64,000 nt of DNA from Paenibacillus sp. BIC5C1 (GTDB lineage Bacteria; Bacillota; Bacilli; Paenibacillales; Paenibacillaceae): positions 1,736,001-1,800,000 of the forward strand of contig NZ_CP135922.1 of assembly GCF_032399705.1 (NCBI RefSeq), written 5' to 3'. The notes beneath the pieces are model-generated. The model ran no database searches. It worked only from the letters and a program-made list of their open reading frames with translations, and was not told the DNA's origin. Of this stretch, positions 33,899-42,430 are shown in pieces (position 1 is the stretch's first letter; each line of letters starts with the position of its first letter). The translations under genes and the position numbers were made by a program.

Positions 33899-34405
33899 TT
33901 AATTGGGCAAGCTGACTTTCATGATAGTTCCCAAGCCTGCTTCTACGTTGCCATACGTCGGGTGAGACTCCCACGGCTGTTCTGACGCATTCGCAACGAT
34001 GACAGGGGTGATGACCGGATAACCAGCCGAAGCGATAGCATTCAGGTCAAATTCGATCAGGGTCTGACCGACAGCGACCTGATCCCCGATCTGCACTTGG
34101 GGGGTGAAGCCCTGTCCTTTCAGACTGACAGTATTCATACCGATATGCAGCAGCAGTTGCAGCCCGGAAGCATGCTCAATCATGACGGCATGATGCGATT
34201 TAATCAGGTGCACTACAGTGCCGTCGATAGGGGCGACCAGCCTGCCCTCCTGGGGAATCACTGCAACTCCTGGACCCATTAGTCCTTGCGCGAACGCTTC
34301 GTCAGGCACTTCTTCCAAACTGACGCAGGTTCCGGTGAGCGGGGAGACGATGGATATTGTCTCAGATGTTTTAGCAGATTTGTTGTTTTTCCATTTCCAG
34401 ATCAT
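33899..34405 (-). CDS. PTS glucose-type EIIA component
   Basis: A 168-residue cytosolic EIIA (Crr-like) protein. The phospho-His is His87 in LLLHIGMNTV, with a second conserved His in KSHHAVMIEH. The opening SPLTGTCVSLEEVPDEAFA is typical. It accepts phosphate from HPr and passes it to EIIB of the transporter encoded next. Its ATG overlaps the antiterminator stop (ATGA). In Bacillus ptsG this domain is fused to EIICB; here it is a separate gene. Confidence 0.9.
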   Translation of the reverse strand: MIWKWKNNKSAKTSETISIVSPLTGTCVSLEEVPDEAFAQGLMGPGVAVIPQEGRLVAPIDGTVVHLIKSHHAVMIEHASGLQLLLHIGMNTVSLKGQGFTPQVQIGDQVAVGQTLIEFDLNAIASAGYPVITPVIVANASEQPWESHPTYGNVEAGLGTIMKVSLPN

Positions 34406-35286
34406 TGTGTGTTGTCCTCTCTGTTGTTGGTTTTGGCATGAGTTTGAAAAAGCCGGTATAAATGCATGGCGAGAAAAGCCGTTTCTTCCTCGGGCACCTC
34501 TGTACCCAAATCCTCGGCCATGACAGCACTTAGCTTTCTGGCCAGCTGGTATTCGGATGGATACCCATTTTGCACATATTGTGCGAAGGTGGGGGACGTT
34601 ATCGGCTCCTGATACAGGCGTTCCATGGAAAAGCGCAGGTGTATCAGGAGTCTTGCCTGGCCAAGGCTGCCCTGCCCAAAGCGAATGCCACCCTGCTCTT
34701 CAATAATGGACTGAAGCTTCCTGATTACATTGGATACCTTAACCAGCTGTCCGACAGGGACGTGATTTACGGAGGAGTACACATGGTATGTCAGGAACCC
34801 CGCCTCATCCTCCGGAACCTCTACAGCAAAGGCCTCCCCGATCATGGCCGCCGCTTCCGAAGCGATTTTGAATTCTTTCGGAAAACTGAGCTTTGTCTCC
34901 GTAAGGAAAGGATTCAGAATCTCCATGCCGTTGCGGAGCCGATATAAGGTGAACTGAATATGACTTGGAAGAGCAAGATAGATCTTGTCATTCAGCTTGC
35001 CAGGAAACTGATCAGCGATGAGACGGATAATCTGGTCAGAGATTTCGATGACATTGGGGTCCAAGTCCTTCATCAGCTCCTGCGCCTGCCCCCACTCCTC
35101 CCGGTCCTCCAGCCGGAACCTTTTCTCAATCCGCGGATCATCGGCCTGAATGGTGCTTTCCCCTTTGAACGCAAATCCCAAGCCTTTGCCGATTAGCACG
35201 TACTCCTTGGTACTCTGGTGCGACCGGGCCAGGACAATATTGCTGCCGACGACCCGCTCCACCTGCAGCAGCATTCCTTTACTCAC
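34402..35286 (-). CDS. glcT: BglG/GlcT-family transcription antiterminator
   Basis: A 294-residue RNA-binding antiterminator. The N-terminal CAT domain (VERVVGSNIVLARS, KEYVLIGKGLGFAF) binds RAT RNA. Two PRD domains follow with conserved His in the YLALPSHIQFTL and LLIHLRFSME regions and in FLAMHLYRLF. PRD phosphorylation by the PTS controls activity. The start is GTG behind GAGGAGG. It heads the operon with EIIA and EIICB, and the RAT/terminator in its own leader implies that it controls the whole operon including itself. Confidence 0.9.
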   Translation of the reverse strand: MSKGMLLQVERVVGSNIVLARSHQSTKEYVLIGKGLGFAFKGESTIQADDPRIEKRFRLEDREEWGQAQELMKDLDPNVIEISDQIIRLIADQFPGKLNDKIYLALPSHIQFTLYRLRNGMEILNPFLTETKLSFPKEFKIASEAAAMIGEAFAVEVPEDEAGFLTYHVYSSVNHVPVGQLVKVSNVIRKLQSIIEEQGGIRFGQGSLGQARLLIHLRFSMERLYQEPITSPTFAQYVQNGYPSEYQLARKLSAVMAEDLGTEVPEEETAFLAMHLYRLFQTHAKTNNREDNTQ

Positions 35287-35339
35287 GGTTCACCGCCTCC
35301 TCGTCTCTAAAGTTAGCGCTTCCAGGTCCCGGAAACGGC

Positions 35340-35386
35340 AAAAAGAGCCAAGAAGCGAGTATAGTCTCATGTTCGCTTCTTGGCTC
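35340..35386 (-). terminator. Leader terminator controlled by antitermination
   Basis: A perfect 14-bp stem GAGCCAAGAAGCGA/TCGCTTCTTGGCTC (35345-35358 with 35373-35386) with a 14-nt loop and a U run on the minus-strand transcript, before glcT. Its upstream arm overlaps the RAT by five bases, so the two structures exclude each other. Confidence 0.85.
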
Positions 35387-35408
35387 ATGCCCTCTGGAAT
35401 GGTAACAC
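35382..35408 (-). promoter_or_regulatory. Ribonucleic antiterminator (RAT) of ptsG type
   Basis: The transcript sequence GTGTTACCATTCCAGAGGGC followed by ATGAGCC matches the pattern of the Bacillus ptsG RAT (GTGTTACTGATTC...GGCATGAG) that GlcT binds. It overlaps the 5' arm of the leader terminator. GlcT bound here would let transcription continue into glcT, EIIA and EIICB. Confidence 0.75.
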
Positions 35409-35451
35409 GCCAATTCATTTTATGTTTTTATGCAGTACGTTCTTCCTACAT

Positions 35452-35479
35452 AATATAGAAGCTGATCTGCCGCCGTCAA
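35452..35479 (-). promoter_or_regulatory. Promoter of the glcT-PTS operon
   Basis: On the minus strand, TTGACG (35474-35479) and TATATT (35452-35457) with a 16-bp spacer, placed to transcribe the RAT leader. Confidence 0.65.
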
Positions 35480-35499
35480 CCATAATTTTGTCATCCGTC

Positions 35500-35830
35500 T
35501 GTTCGTCGTTTAATATAGGGGATGTTAAATGAAAAGGTACCTTCGCCATGAAAGACTGATGCGGGGAAGCAATTGCGTCTAATCGGCTTCGATGCTCATG
35601 GATTATCTGACGGACTGCGCGCTTCTCGGGCACACCCGCTTTCTGCAAATGAACGCTTTGCAATCCGATCCAGGCTATCAGATGGTCAAAGAAATCGAGC
35701 GATTCCTGGACGAAAGCACGTGACGAACGTCCTTAATCCCCGCTATCAAGGTCGTCCTTCGTACAAGGTTTGGCAGGAACGGGAGAACTCATCCACATTC
35801 CGAATTCATGTTAAAAAGATATGGGAGGAA
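35500..35830 (+). other. Region with fragments of coding potential, no intact gene
   Basis: Between the PTS promoter and the VOC gene, protein-like fragments lie in two plus-strand frames. One is 35592-35723 (43 codons, MLMDYLTDCALLGHTRF ... MVKEIERFLDES). The other ends at 35833 (NPRYQGRPSYKVWQEREN ... KKIWEE). Neither has a ribosome site. They look like remains of one or two decayed genes. I do not recognise the parent protein. Confidence 0.4.
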
Positions 35831-35836
35831 TAATTT

Positions 35837-36265
35837 ATGGTTCCACAACGAGTGAGTCTGGTCACCATTGGTGCAATGCATCTGCCTGAGCTGCGTTCGT
35901 TCTATCAGAAGCTTGGGTGGAGTGAGACCGCAATCAGTTCAGATCAATACAGTGTTTTTGAAACAACAGGTGTATTGCTATCGTTATATCCCATTCAGGA
36001 GCTGGAGAAAGATACGGGAATGATATTCAGTGCATCTGATGGGTTGAAAGGAACGCTGCTGGCCATCAATGTGGATCAAGCCGAAGACGTTGACGATACC
36101 ATTGTGAATATCCGCGCTGCCGGAGGCAATGTAATCAGAGAGCCATATGACGCTGCCTGGGGCGGGAGAATCGCTAATTTCCTGGACCCGGAGAATAACT
36201 GCTGGGAAGTCACTTGGAATCCAACCGCCGTATTTGATGAAAAAGGAGCCATGATCACATTTTAG
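35837..36265 (+). CDS. VOC family protein (glyoxalase/bleomycin-resistance fold)
   Basis: A 142-residue single VOC module pair: LVTIGAMHLPELRSFYQKLGW opens the first beta-alpha-beta-beta-beta unit and NFLDPENNCWEVTWNP closes the second, with the metal-ligand-position Glu. Members act as dioxygenases, isomerases or binding proteins for antibiotics. The substrate is unknown. The start follows GGGAGG. Confidence 0.85.
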   Translation: MVPQRVSLVTIGAMHLPELRSFYQKLGWSETAISSDQYSVFETTGVLLSLYPIQELEKDTGMIFSASDGLKGTLLAINVDQAEDVDDTIVNIRAAGGNVIREPYDAAWGGRIANFLDPENNCWEVTWNPTAVFDEKGAMITF

Positions 36266-36285
36266 GGTGAAATGAGTGTGACCGG

Positions 36286-36612
36286 ATGTTGAATCGTGTT
36301 CGCAAAGATTTGCGTTATTATCTTCAGGAACATCAGGATCGGAACAACCTCATCTTGCATTATTTCGCATTTTTATCGGCGTTTGCGGCTTGGATTTTCT
36401 TGTTTATTAATTTTAAAGTCATGCTGGTTCTGGCACTTATCCATTACGCCCTTTCCTGGATTGGGCACTTCTATTTCGAAGGCAACAAACCGGCAGCATT
36501 CCGATATCCGCATATCGGTTTTTATGCCGGCTTCACCTGGTTTTTTATCAGGACCATTGAGATCATCACCCGCAAAGAAATCATCCATCCGTGGATCAAT
36601 AAACAGGACTGA
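36286..36612 (+). CDS. DUF962/Mpo1-like membrane protein
   Basis: A 108-residue protein with three or four hydrophobic segments and the family signature HYALSWIGHFYFEGNKPAAF followed by RYP. The eukaryotic relative Mpo1 is a dioxygenase for 2-hydroxy fatty acids using conserved His residues; several of these (HYF, HY, GHFYFE) are visible. A role in fatty-acid alpha-oxidation is possible but unproved for this short bacterial form. Confidence 0.75.
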   Translation: MLNRVRKDLRYYLQEHQDRNNLILHYFAFLSAFAAWIFLFINFKVMLVLALIHYALSWIGHFYFEGNKPAAFRYPHIGFYAGFTWFFIRTIEIITRKEIIHPWINKQD

Positions 36613-36652
36613 AACCAGCAGGAGTCGAACTTTATAAAATAGGAGTGTGTCT

Positions 36653-37366
36653 ATGTATCTTCGAAGTGTGGAGTTACTGTCTGCTAAAGTCGAGAATCCG
36701 GATCAGTATCCGTTTCACATACCGTCCATACAGTCTCTGGAGCGATTGGAATTCAACAATAACATTACGTTCTTTGTTGGTGAGAATGGATCGGGTAAGT
36801 CCACGCTGCTGGAGGGCATCGCTCATCAATGTGGATTTAACACAGCAGGGGGCGGGAAAAATAATGCATTTGAGATTGATGCTGCTGAATCATCATTAGG
36901 TGACTATTTGCGTCTATCCTGGTTGCCCAAAATCACGAATGGTTTCTTCATGCGCTCGGAGTCCTTTTATCAATTTGCATCGCATGTAGATGAATTGGGG
37001 CCGGAGTCGCTCAAGTATTATGGTGGGCGTTCGTTGCATGAACAATCCCACGGGGAGTCTTTTCTCAATCTGTTCGTGAACCGATTCAATTCCAAAGGCA
37101 TTTATCTGCTCGATGAGCCCGAAGCCGCCTTATCGCCAGCCCGTCAACTCTCCTTATTGCGCATTCTTCATGATCTATCAGACACTTCCCAATTCATTAT
37201 CGCGACGCATTCGCCGATTCTATTGGGTTATCCGGGTGCACGCATTTTGAGTTTTGACGATGGTGGTATTCAGGACGTAGAGTATGAAGATACAGAACAT
37301 TATCAGATCACCCGCAGTTTCCTGGAAAATCGCAACCGGATGCTGAATGAGTTGTTCAAGGACTAA
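36653..37366 (+). CDS. AAA/ABC-type ATPase (SMC-like nucleotide-binding protein)
   Basis: A 237-residue ATPase with Walker A VGENGSGKST near residue 43, a signature-like HGESFLNLF, and Walker B YLLDEPEAALSP followed by ATHSPIL. This pattern belongs to the AAA_21-type predicted ATPases rather than to transporters. No permease or nuclease partner is adjacent. The start at 36653 follows ATAGGAG; a GTG six bases earlier is in frame. Confidence 0.82.
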   Translation: MYLRSVELLSAKVENPDQYPFHIPSIQSLERLEFNNNITFFVGENGSGKSTLLEGIAHQCGFNTAGGGKNNAFEIDAAESSLGDYLRLSWLPKITNGFFMRSESFYQFASHVDELGPESLKYYGGRSLHEQSHGESFLNLFVNRFNSKGIYLLDEPEAALSPARQLSLLRILHDLSDTSQFIIATHSPILLGYPGARILSFDDGGIQDVEYEDTEHYQITRSFLENRNRMLNELFKD

Positions 37367-37400
37367 TTTTTTTTATTTTGAAAGGAGACAGGAGCCGAAC

Positions 37401-37886
37401 ATGAGTATCAAATTGGTGCTGTTGGACCAACTCGCTGCCTGTCATCATGACAAGAGCTGGTTTGTGCCGCTGGATGAGATGTTACGTGATGTAACCGCTA
37501 CGCAGGCCTTATGGCTGAATGATGAGGGGCAATCGATCTGGAAGTTGGTGAATCATCTGACTTTCTGGAATGAAACTTGGTTGGAGCGGTTTATCAAGGG
37601 TGAAGTGGTTCCGGACAATAGCATAAATAATGACGAGACATTCATTGTTAACCCATCCCATGTAAGTGAAGAAGATTGGCAGAAAAGCATTGCACAGATT
37701 GGTGCAACATTTAGTCGCTGGATACAGGCTGTAGAGGAAAGTGATGATGCAAAATTAGGGATGACCATTCCATCGTACTTCAATGCCCCATGGTGGAATG
37801 TCATATCCAATCTGTGTATTCATAATGCGTATCATATTGGACAGATCATGATGCTGAGAAAGAAAGTAAGAGGAGAGATGATATGA
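37401..37886 (+). CDS. DinB family protein
   Basis: A 161-residue four-helix-bundle protein. The three metal-binding His of DinB/YfiT proteins are visible in WKLVNHLTFWNETW and CIHNAYHIGQI. Many members are thiol transferases that use bacillithiol or similar thiols. The ATG at 37401 follows GAAAGGAGA; the frame extends upstream into the ATPase gene. It overlaps the isochorismatase-like gene by ATGA. Confidence 0.85.
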   Translation: MSIKLVLLDQLAACHHDKSWFVPLDEMLRDVTATQALWLNDEGQSIWKLVNHLTFWNETWLERFIKGEVVPDNSINNDETFIVNPSHVSEEDWQKSIAQIGATFSRWIQAVEESDDAKLGMTIPSYFNAPWWNVISNLCIHNAYHIGQIMMLRKKVRGEMI

Positions 37887-38371
37887 AAATAGGTTTTCTG
37901 ATCGTGGATATGCAAGAGAGTATTGTACGAGATAAGTTAGATCAAAAAGCTATAGACCGCGCTTGTGAATATATCAATCATGTTGCAGACGTGCTTCGTT
38001 CGAGCGGACATGTGGTCGTTCATGTACAAGACGTGGAAGGCATGGAGGATTCAGATTCTGAGGCGTATCGTATTATTTCTGAGGTTGATGTGAATGAGAA
38101 GGATCTGAAGGTGACGAAGGAGAGCTCCAATGCATTTTGGCAGACAGACCTGGAACAGCTTCTGAAGAGTAACAATGTTGAGCTGTTGATCATTTCGGGA
38201 TTTGCTGCCGAGGAATGTGTTCTGTTTACCTATAATGGCGCGATGGAGCGAGGATTTAGACCTGTCATGTTGCAAAATGGGATTCTAAGTACACATTACG
38301 AAGCGGTGATTTCAACCTATAGAGACCGAAATGTGATTTCTTATCCTGTAGTTAATTATCTAATCCAATAA
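37883..38371 (+). CDS. Isochorismatase-like cysteine hydrolase
   Basis: A 162-residue hydrolase of the isochorismatase/nicotinamidase fold. The catalytic triad is Asp in LIVDMQES, Lys in LKVTKESSNAFWQT and Cys in GFAAEECVLFT. Such enzymes cleave amide or vinyl ether bonds of small molecules. It is translationally coupled to the DinB gene. Substrate unknown. Confidence 0.85.
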   Translation: MKIGFLIVDMQESIVRDKLDQKAIDRACEYINHVADVLRSSGHVVVHVQDVEGMEDSDSEAYRIISEVDVNEKDLKVTKESSNAFWQTDLEQLLKSNNVELLIISGFAAEECVLFTYNGAMERGFRPVMLQNGILSTHYEAVISTYRDRNVISYPVVNYLIQ

Positions 38372-38434
38372 GTGTCAGTCGGTTAATTATAGATATCGTT
38401 GATTACTATAAAAATGGAGGTGATGGTTATAAAT

Positions 38435-38668
38435 ATGCTTAGCATTGCATCGGTCATGTGGATTGCAGTAGGGTTAGTACTTTTCGTTCAGGGGTTGAAG
38501 AAAGGATCTCCACTTATGCTGTTTTTCGGTGTGATATCGATCCTGGCTCCCATACTTACGTTTATAGGTTGGCTGACTTTTTTACCTTTTGTTAATCCCG
38601 TTGCACTTGCTATTGCATACCTAGGGAAGAAAAGGCAAACGACAAATATGCTTAAACAGACTCTGTAA
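38435..38668 (+). CDS. Small membrane protein
   Basis: A 77-residue protein that is almost entirely two or three transmembrane helices with a short basic tail (GKKRQTTN). I choose the ATG at 38435 because the extended ribosome site GGAGGTGAT ends 10 nt before it; an upstream in-frame ATG sits too close to that site. Function unknown. Its last codons and stop lie inside the terminator. Confidence 0.65.
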   Translation: MLSIASVMWIAVGLVLFVQGLKKGSPLMLFFGVISILAPILTFIGWLTFLPFVNPVALAIAYLGKKRQTTNMLKQTL

Positions 38669-38684
38669 AGGGTCTATTTTTTTA
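38658..38684 (+). terminator. Terminator overlapping a gene end
   Basis: AGACTCT-gtaa-AGGGTCT (7 bp, tetraloop) followed by a run of seven T. The loop holds the stop codon of the small membrane protein gene. Confidence 0.7.
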
Positions 38685-38842
38685 TACATAAGTATTTCTT
38701 CAAGACTGGAGACTTCACGATTTAAATCAAACTTTGCCTATATCCGCTGTGGTTGAAACGATATATTGAGAGCAGGACACAACAAGCACACTGTGTATAT
38801 CGATAAGGATGAGCGTAAATCACATGATAAGGGAGATATGCA

Positions 38843-39364
38843 ATGATGATGAATGTACAAATCACGAGTATTTTGGCAGAAAAGAAGGAATTATTTCTTA
38901 ACCTGTACAACTTGTATTTATATGATCTTTCCGAATTCTCGGGTGAGGATTTGCTAGAAGAGGGGAAATTCGATCCAACGAATACCTATCTCTATCTGGA
39001 ACGGGTGGAATTACATCCGTTTTTTATCCAATATGATGGAAAGGTAATCGGATTTGTGCTGGTTTGCTCTCCTCCTTATGTAGATGATGATGTCGATTAT
39101 ACGGTACAAGAGCTGTTTCTGGTCAAAAAGTATCGTGGACAAGGATTAGCGGCTCAGGCGGTTGATCTGGTGTTTGCACAATTTCAGGGCAGATTCAAAG
39201 TGGAGCAACTGGCTAATAACCGATCAGCTGTTTCATTCTGGAAAAAATACTATGAACATCATCACATTGAATATGTAGAGTCGGAGTATAGCATTGAAAT
39301 TGAAAACATCGCTGGCAGCCATCGGATTCTGTCTCAAACCTTTGTACGTGCAAGAACGGACTAG
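38843..39364 (+). CDS. GNAT family acetyltransferase
   Basis: A 173-residue GNAT with the acetyl-CoA loop KYRGQGLAAQAVDLVF and motif B NRSAVSFWKKYY. The opening (KELFLNLYNLYLYDLSEF) is typical of the predicted acetyltransferases of the COG5628 type. Target unknown. The start follows AAGGGAG. The preceding 170 bp contains only the terminator. Confidence 0.85.
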   Translation: MMMNVQITSILAEKKELFLNLYNLYLYDLSEFSGEDLLEEGKFDPTNTYLYLERVELHPFFIQYDGKVIGFVLVCSPPYVDDDVDYTVQELFLVKKYRGQGLAAQAVDLVFAQFQGRFKVEQLANNRSAVSFWKKYYEHHHIEYVESEYSIEIENIAGSHRILSQTFVRARTD

Positions 39365-39449
39365 ATATTCGCATTTACCAATACATGGGTTATGATGAAT
39401 GAAAAGGTTTACTAGAGGGGAAGCGAGCCATTAGAGAGGAGAATGATGA

Positions 39450-39911
39450 ATGACAAGCCGCATTGTGGTTACGGGCGGAGCTATTATTCGTGATCATATG
39501 GGTAGAATACTGCTGCAAAAACGATCAGATTATGGCGATTGGGGATTACCTGGTGGTGGTATGGAGCCCGGTGAGAGTATTGAAGAAACTATGATTAGAG
39601 AAGTAAAAGAAGAAACGGGGCTTGACGTGAGTTCATATGAACTGGCATCCATCTACACAGGTGAGAAAATGAAATATACATATCCGGATGGCAACGAGGT
39701 TGTATTTGTTATGTTCCTGTTCAACGTCACCGCGGAGTTGGGTGGGAAACTTGATGATAATCAAACAACCCTTTTATTTAAAGATGAACAGAATGAATCG
39801 CTAGAACTTGTTTTTAAAAGTTTAGGTGAAATTGATATTTCCACAATCAACAAGGTACAGAAGCCTGTATTAGTAGATTTGATGCAAGGGGAACTCACAA
39901 TTCTGCGTTAA
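39450..39911 (+). CDS. NUDIX hydrolase
   Basis: A 153-residue NUDIX protein with a perfect box (GGMEPGE, SIEETMI, REVKEETGL) near residue 40. The early QKRSDYGDWGLPGGG is typical of small ADP-ribose or 8-oxo-nucleotide hydrolases. It resembles the NUDIX protein at 54701 in the segment ASIYTGEKMKYTYPDGNEV, suggesting paralogy. The start follows GAGAGGAG. Confidence 0.87.
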   Translation: MTSRIVVTGGAIIRDHMGRILLQKRSDYGDWGLPGGGMEPGESIEETMIREVKEETGLDVSSYELASIYTGEKMKYTYPDGNEVVFVMFLFNVTAELGGKLDDNQTTLLFKDEQNESLELVFKSLGEIDISTINKVQKPVLVDLMQGELTILR

Positions 39912-40015
39912 GCCCTAAGGGATTTAACAGAAAGAAGATCCAGAGAGGGAATAGGGAAAATATAGTTTGTGAGTAAATTTAAATCCCTGATTTTAATAGA
40001 GAGAGGAGCATTATT

Positions 40016-40636
40016 ATGCCTTGGCCCATGGTTCATTTTGCAATCGCCTCTGAATTACTATCTGATCCAACCCCTGAATTTATAGTGGGCAGTCTTGCTC
40101 CTGACTCCATTCATGTGAGAACGAATGAAAGAGCCGCAAAGGCAAAAACTCATCTCATGCCAGAAGCAGGACGATTTGCAACAGACGAAGAGCTCGGGGC
40201 ATTTTTTAATTCAAACAAGAAACGTGCGCAGAGTGATCCTAAATTCATGCAATATTTGTGCGGGTACATTGCTCATATATATACGGATCGGATCTGGACT
40301 TTCGAGATTTATCCCCCATATGAGGAAAACCCTAATGGACGAAGTATTTATACGGAGGATGTTACAAAGTTGGAATTTATGATTTTGAGAAAAGGGTCTA
40401 ATGGCCATGACCATGATTTATTGAATAAGCTGGAAGCAGGTAAAGCTTTTGACTTGGGTGGATTGCTGGAGCAAGAGGTGTATCAATATAGAAAAGAAAA
40501 AGTAGACTTTTTAAATAACCTTGAAAATGAGCCCTCAGGTGATTTGAGCATTTTATCTATGGAAGCTATAGAAGAGTTTATTCACACAACAGCCGAGAGA
40601 CTCAGACAATTGTTTGCAAAGTGGGAGGTATTCTAA
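40016..40636 (+). CDS. Zinc-dependent phospholipase C-like hydrolase
   Basis: A 206-residue protein of the Zn_dep_PLPC family: MVHFAIASELL gives the first His, VGSLAPDSIHV the Asp, and QYLCGYIAHIYTDRIW the His/Asp pair that bind zinc. No signal peptide is visible, so the bacterial homologues of this intracellular type may act on cytosolic substrates; phospholipase activity is only an analogy. The start follows GAGAGGAG. The next GNAT gene starts immediately after the stop. Confidence 0.8.
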   Translation: MPWPMVHFAIASELLSDPTPEFIVGSLAPDSIHVRTNERAAKAKTHLMPEAGRFATDEELGAFFNSNKKRAQSDPKFMQYLCGYIAHIYTDRIWTFEIYPPYEENPNGRSIYTEDVTKLEFMILRKGSNGHDHDLLNKLEAGKAFDLGGLLEQEVYQYRKEKVDFLNNLENEPSGDLSILSMEAIEEFIHTTAERLRQLFAKWEVF

Positions 40637-41119
40637 ATGGAAAAACGGATTAGCCTCGCCCCATATAATGAGAAGTACGCTCAAGACTTGGCTAATTTTT
40701 CGTTAAGTGATGAACAGGTTCAGTTTACTGCAATGCCTGCGGAAGTGATGGAGGAGGCATTCCAAAATCCGAACAAATATCCGGTAGTGATTTTAAATGA
40801 TGAGACTCCAGTTGGTTTCTTCATATTACATAAAAATTCTGAATACGTAGAGGAAAGTGATACTTCCCGTACGATACTGGTACGTGCGTTATCCATTACG
40901 TTAGAACATCAGGGGAACGGGTATGCACTCACTGCCATGAGGGAACTGCCTACACTGGTTAAACAGCTTGATCCGAAAGTCGATGAAATTATTTTAGCTG
41001 TGAATGAGGGGAATATTGCAGCACAAAAGCTGTATCTAAGAGCAGGTTTTTTGGATATGGGCGAGCGGAAAATGGGCATCAATGGTCTTCAACTAATTTT
41101 GCAATACAGAATGGTGTAG
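40637..41119 (+). CDS. GNAT family acetyltransferase
   Basis: A 160-residue GNAT with the loop EHQGNGYALTAMREL and motif B NIAAQKLYLRAGF. It starts directly after the preceding stop, and its ribosome site GGGAGG lies inside that gene, so the two are co-translated. Target unknown. Confidence 0.85.
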   Translation: MEKRISLAPYNEKYAQDLANFSLSDEQVQFTAMPAEVMEEAFQNPNKYPVVILNDETPVGFFILHKNSEYVEESDTSRTILVRALSITLEHQGNGYALTAMRELPTLVKQLDPKVDEIILAVNEGNIAAQKLYLRAGFLDMGERKMGINGLQLILQYRMV

Positions 41120-41171
41120 GGGATGAATTACGGCAAATAAGACGGCATAGTTGATAAAAAGGAGGACTAAT

Positions 41172-41675
41172 GTGGCGAACATACACAAGGGAAGATATTC
41201 GGCTGAGATCGAAGGCGAGTTTGTTGTTTTTATTATTGGAATGAGAGTTAATCGCTTGTGGGCCATACATAAGTGGTTACCTGTTTTTAAATCCATGGGC
41301 CCGATGATCAAAGAACTGTACATGAACCCAGATACCGGGTTTCTGGGGACGGAATTTTTTATGAGCTGGCGTGGAGTGACTCTGCTGCAATATTGGAGAT
41401 CTTATGATGAATTGGAGAAATACGCACGCGGTGGCCTACACTTGGATGCTTGGAAACGATTTAACCAATCCATTGGATCGGATGGAAGCGTGGGGATTTA
41501 TCATGAAACGTACAAAGCTCAATCCGGTTCATATGAAACCATATATGCGAATATGCCCAAATTCGGATTGGCTAAAGTGTCTAACCATGTTCCAGCGACA
41601 GGCAGGAAAGAAACGTCCAGACGGAGAATGGGTGGAGAGAATGAACCGGCAGTAGAAACACCAGAGAATCCTTAA
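41172..41675 (+). CDS. DUF4188 family protein (putative monooxygenase fold)
   Basis: A 167-residue protein with the family segments EFVVFIIGMRVNRLW, LLQYWRSYDELEKYAR and VGIYHETYKAQ of DUF4188. The fold is thought to be a dimeric alpha/beta barrel like small heme-degrading or aldoxime-processing monooxygenases; no activity is established here. The GTG start is supported by GGAGG six bases upstream. The C-terminus is a charged, probably disordered tail. Confidence 0.78.
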   Translation: MANIHKGRYSAEIEGEFVVFIIGMRVNRLWAIHKWLPVFKSMGPMIKELYMNPDTGFLGTEFFMSWRGVTLLQYWRSYDELEKYARGGLHLDAWKRFNQSIGSDGSVGIYHETYKAQSGSYETIYANMPKFGLAKVSNHVPATGRKETSRRRMGGENEPAVETPENP

Positions 41676-41734
41676 CATATGACTAGTGAAGTTCGAATGT
41701 ACATTCAGCAGCGTAAGTAGAGAGGAGCATGTTA

Positions 41735-42244
41735 TTGAAGGTTAATGTCAAACCAGAAGATTTGGGTTCTGAGCAGCTTAGCTGGCTGTGCGTCGAACCG
41801 ATGTTGATCTCCGTTCGTGGTAAAGATGTTGCAGCAAAAGTAGAGGTATATCGGCAATTACATGAAGGACAACAAGCGATATTTTTGTTCTATTCCTATC
41901 ATAACCATACCAAGAGCTTGGCGGAGTTTTATTGGTTTTCGGCGTATAACATTATCGACATGAAGAGCTGGAATGGAATTAAGAACGGGATGCGCTATTT
42001 TAACCAAAATGAAATGGTAACTCTGCTGGACGACATCGAGCGTTTGATTACAGATCAAAATAAAGATGGAGACACGTGGCGTGAGGTCCTGCCCACGGAC
42101 TTGGAGAAAGACCCGATCCTGCTTCAAAGAACGGAAGAACTATACGTTAAATATCGAGCTGCGGCTCAGGAAGCTATTTTACACATGAATGAAATCATTC
42201 GGCAAAATCAGGAGATGTATCTGGAGAACAGTTCGGTAACCTGA
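41735..42244 (+). CDS. Hypothetical protein
   Basis: A 169-residue soluble protein without recognisable motifs. The first half is strand-rich (AKVEVYRQL, AIFLFYSYHN) and the second half is helical and acidic. The TTG at 41735 has AGAGGAG at 7 nt, whereas the ATG at 41729 is too near that site. A terminator follows, ending this plus-strand cluster. Confidence 0.65.
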   Translation: MKVNVKPEDLGSEQLSWLCVEPMLISVRGKDVAAKVEVYRQLHEGQQAIFLFYSYHNHTKSLAEFYWFSAYNIIDMKSWNGIKNGMRYFNQNEMVTLLDDIERLITDQNKDGDTWREVLPTDLEKDPILLQRTEELYVKYRAAAQEAILHMNEIIRQNQEMYLENSSVT

Positions 42245-42274
42245 TTCCAATGACAGTCTGAAAGAGAGACACGG

Positions 42275-42306
42275 AGGGCTACTCTTGAATGAGTAGTCTT
42301 TTTTAT
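42275..42306 (+). terminator. Rho-independent terminator
   Basis: AGGGCTACTC pairs with GAGTAGTCTT (10 bp with two G-U pairs), loop TTGAAT, followed by TTTT. Confidence 0.8.
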
Positions 42307-42335
42307 CGTGTCTATACGCTGAAAAATCAGTACCG

Positions 42336-42366
42336 ATGTAACAAACCTGCAATTTCATGCAACAAA
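42336..42366 (+). promoter_or_regulatory. Direct repeats upstream of the LytTR gene
   Basis: ATGtAACAAA (42336-42345) and ATGcAACAAA (42357-42366) lie exactly 21 bp apart, two helical turns, which is the 9+12 spacing of LytTR-family sites. A TAATAT -10 element follows at 42401-42406 with a poor -35 region, as expected for an activated promoter. They likely serve autoregulation of the LytTR-DUF3021 pair. Confidence 0.6.
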
Positions 42367-42430
42367 ACGCAATACTGTGGGTTTGTCGTGGCTTTGCTTG
42401 TAATATAAGTTGTGAGAGGAGGAACAGTAA

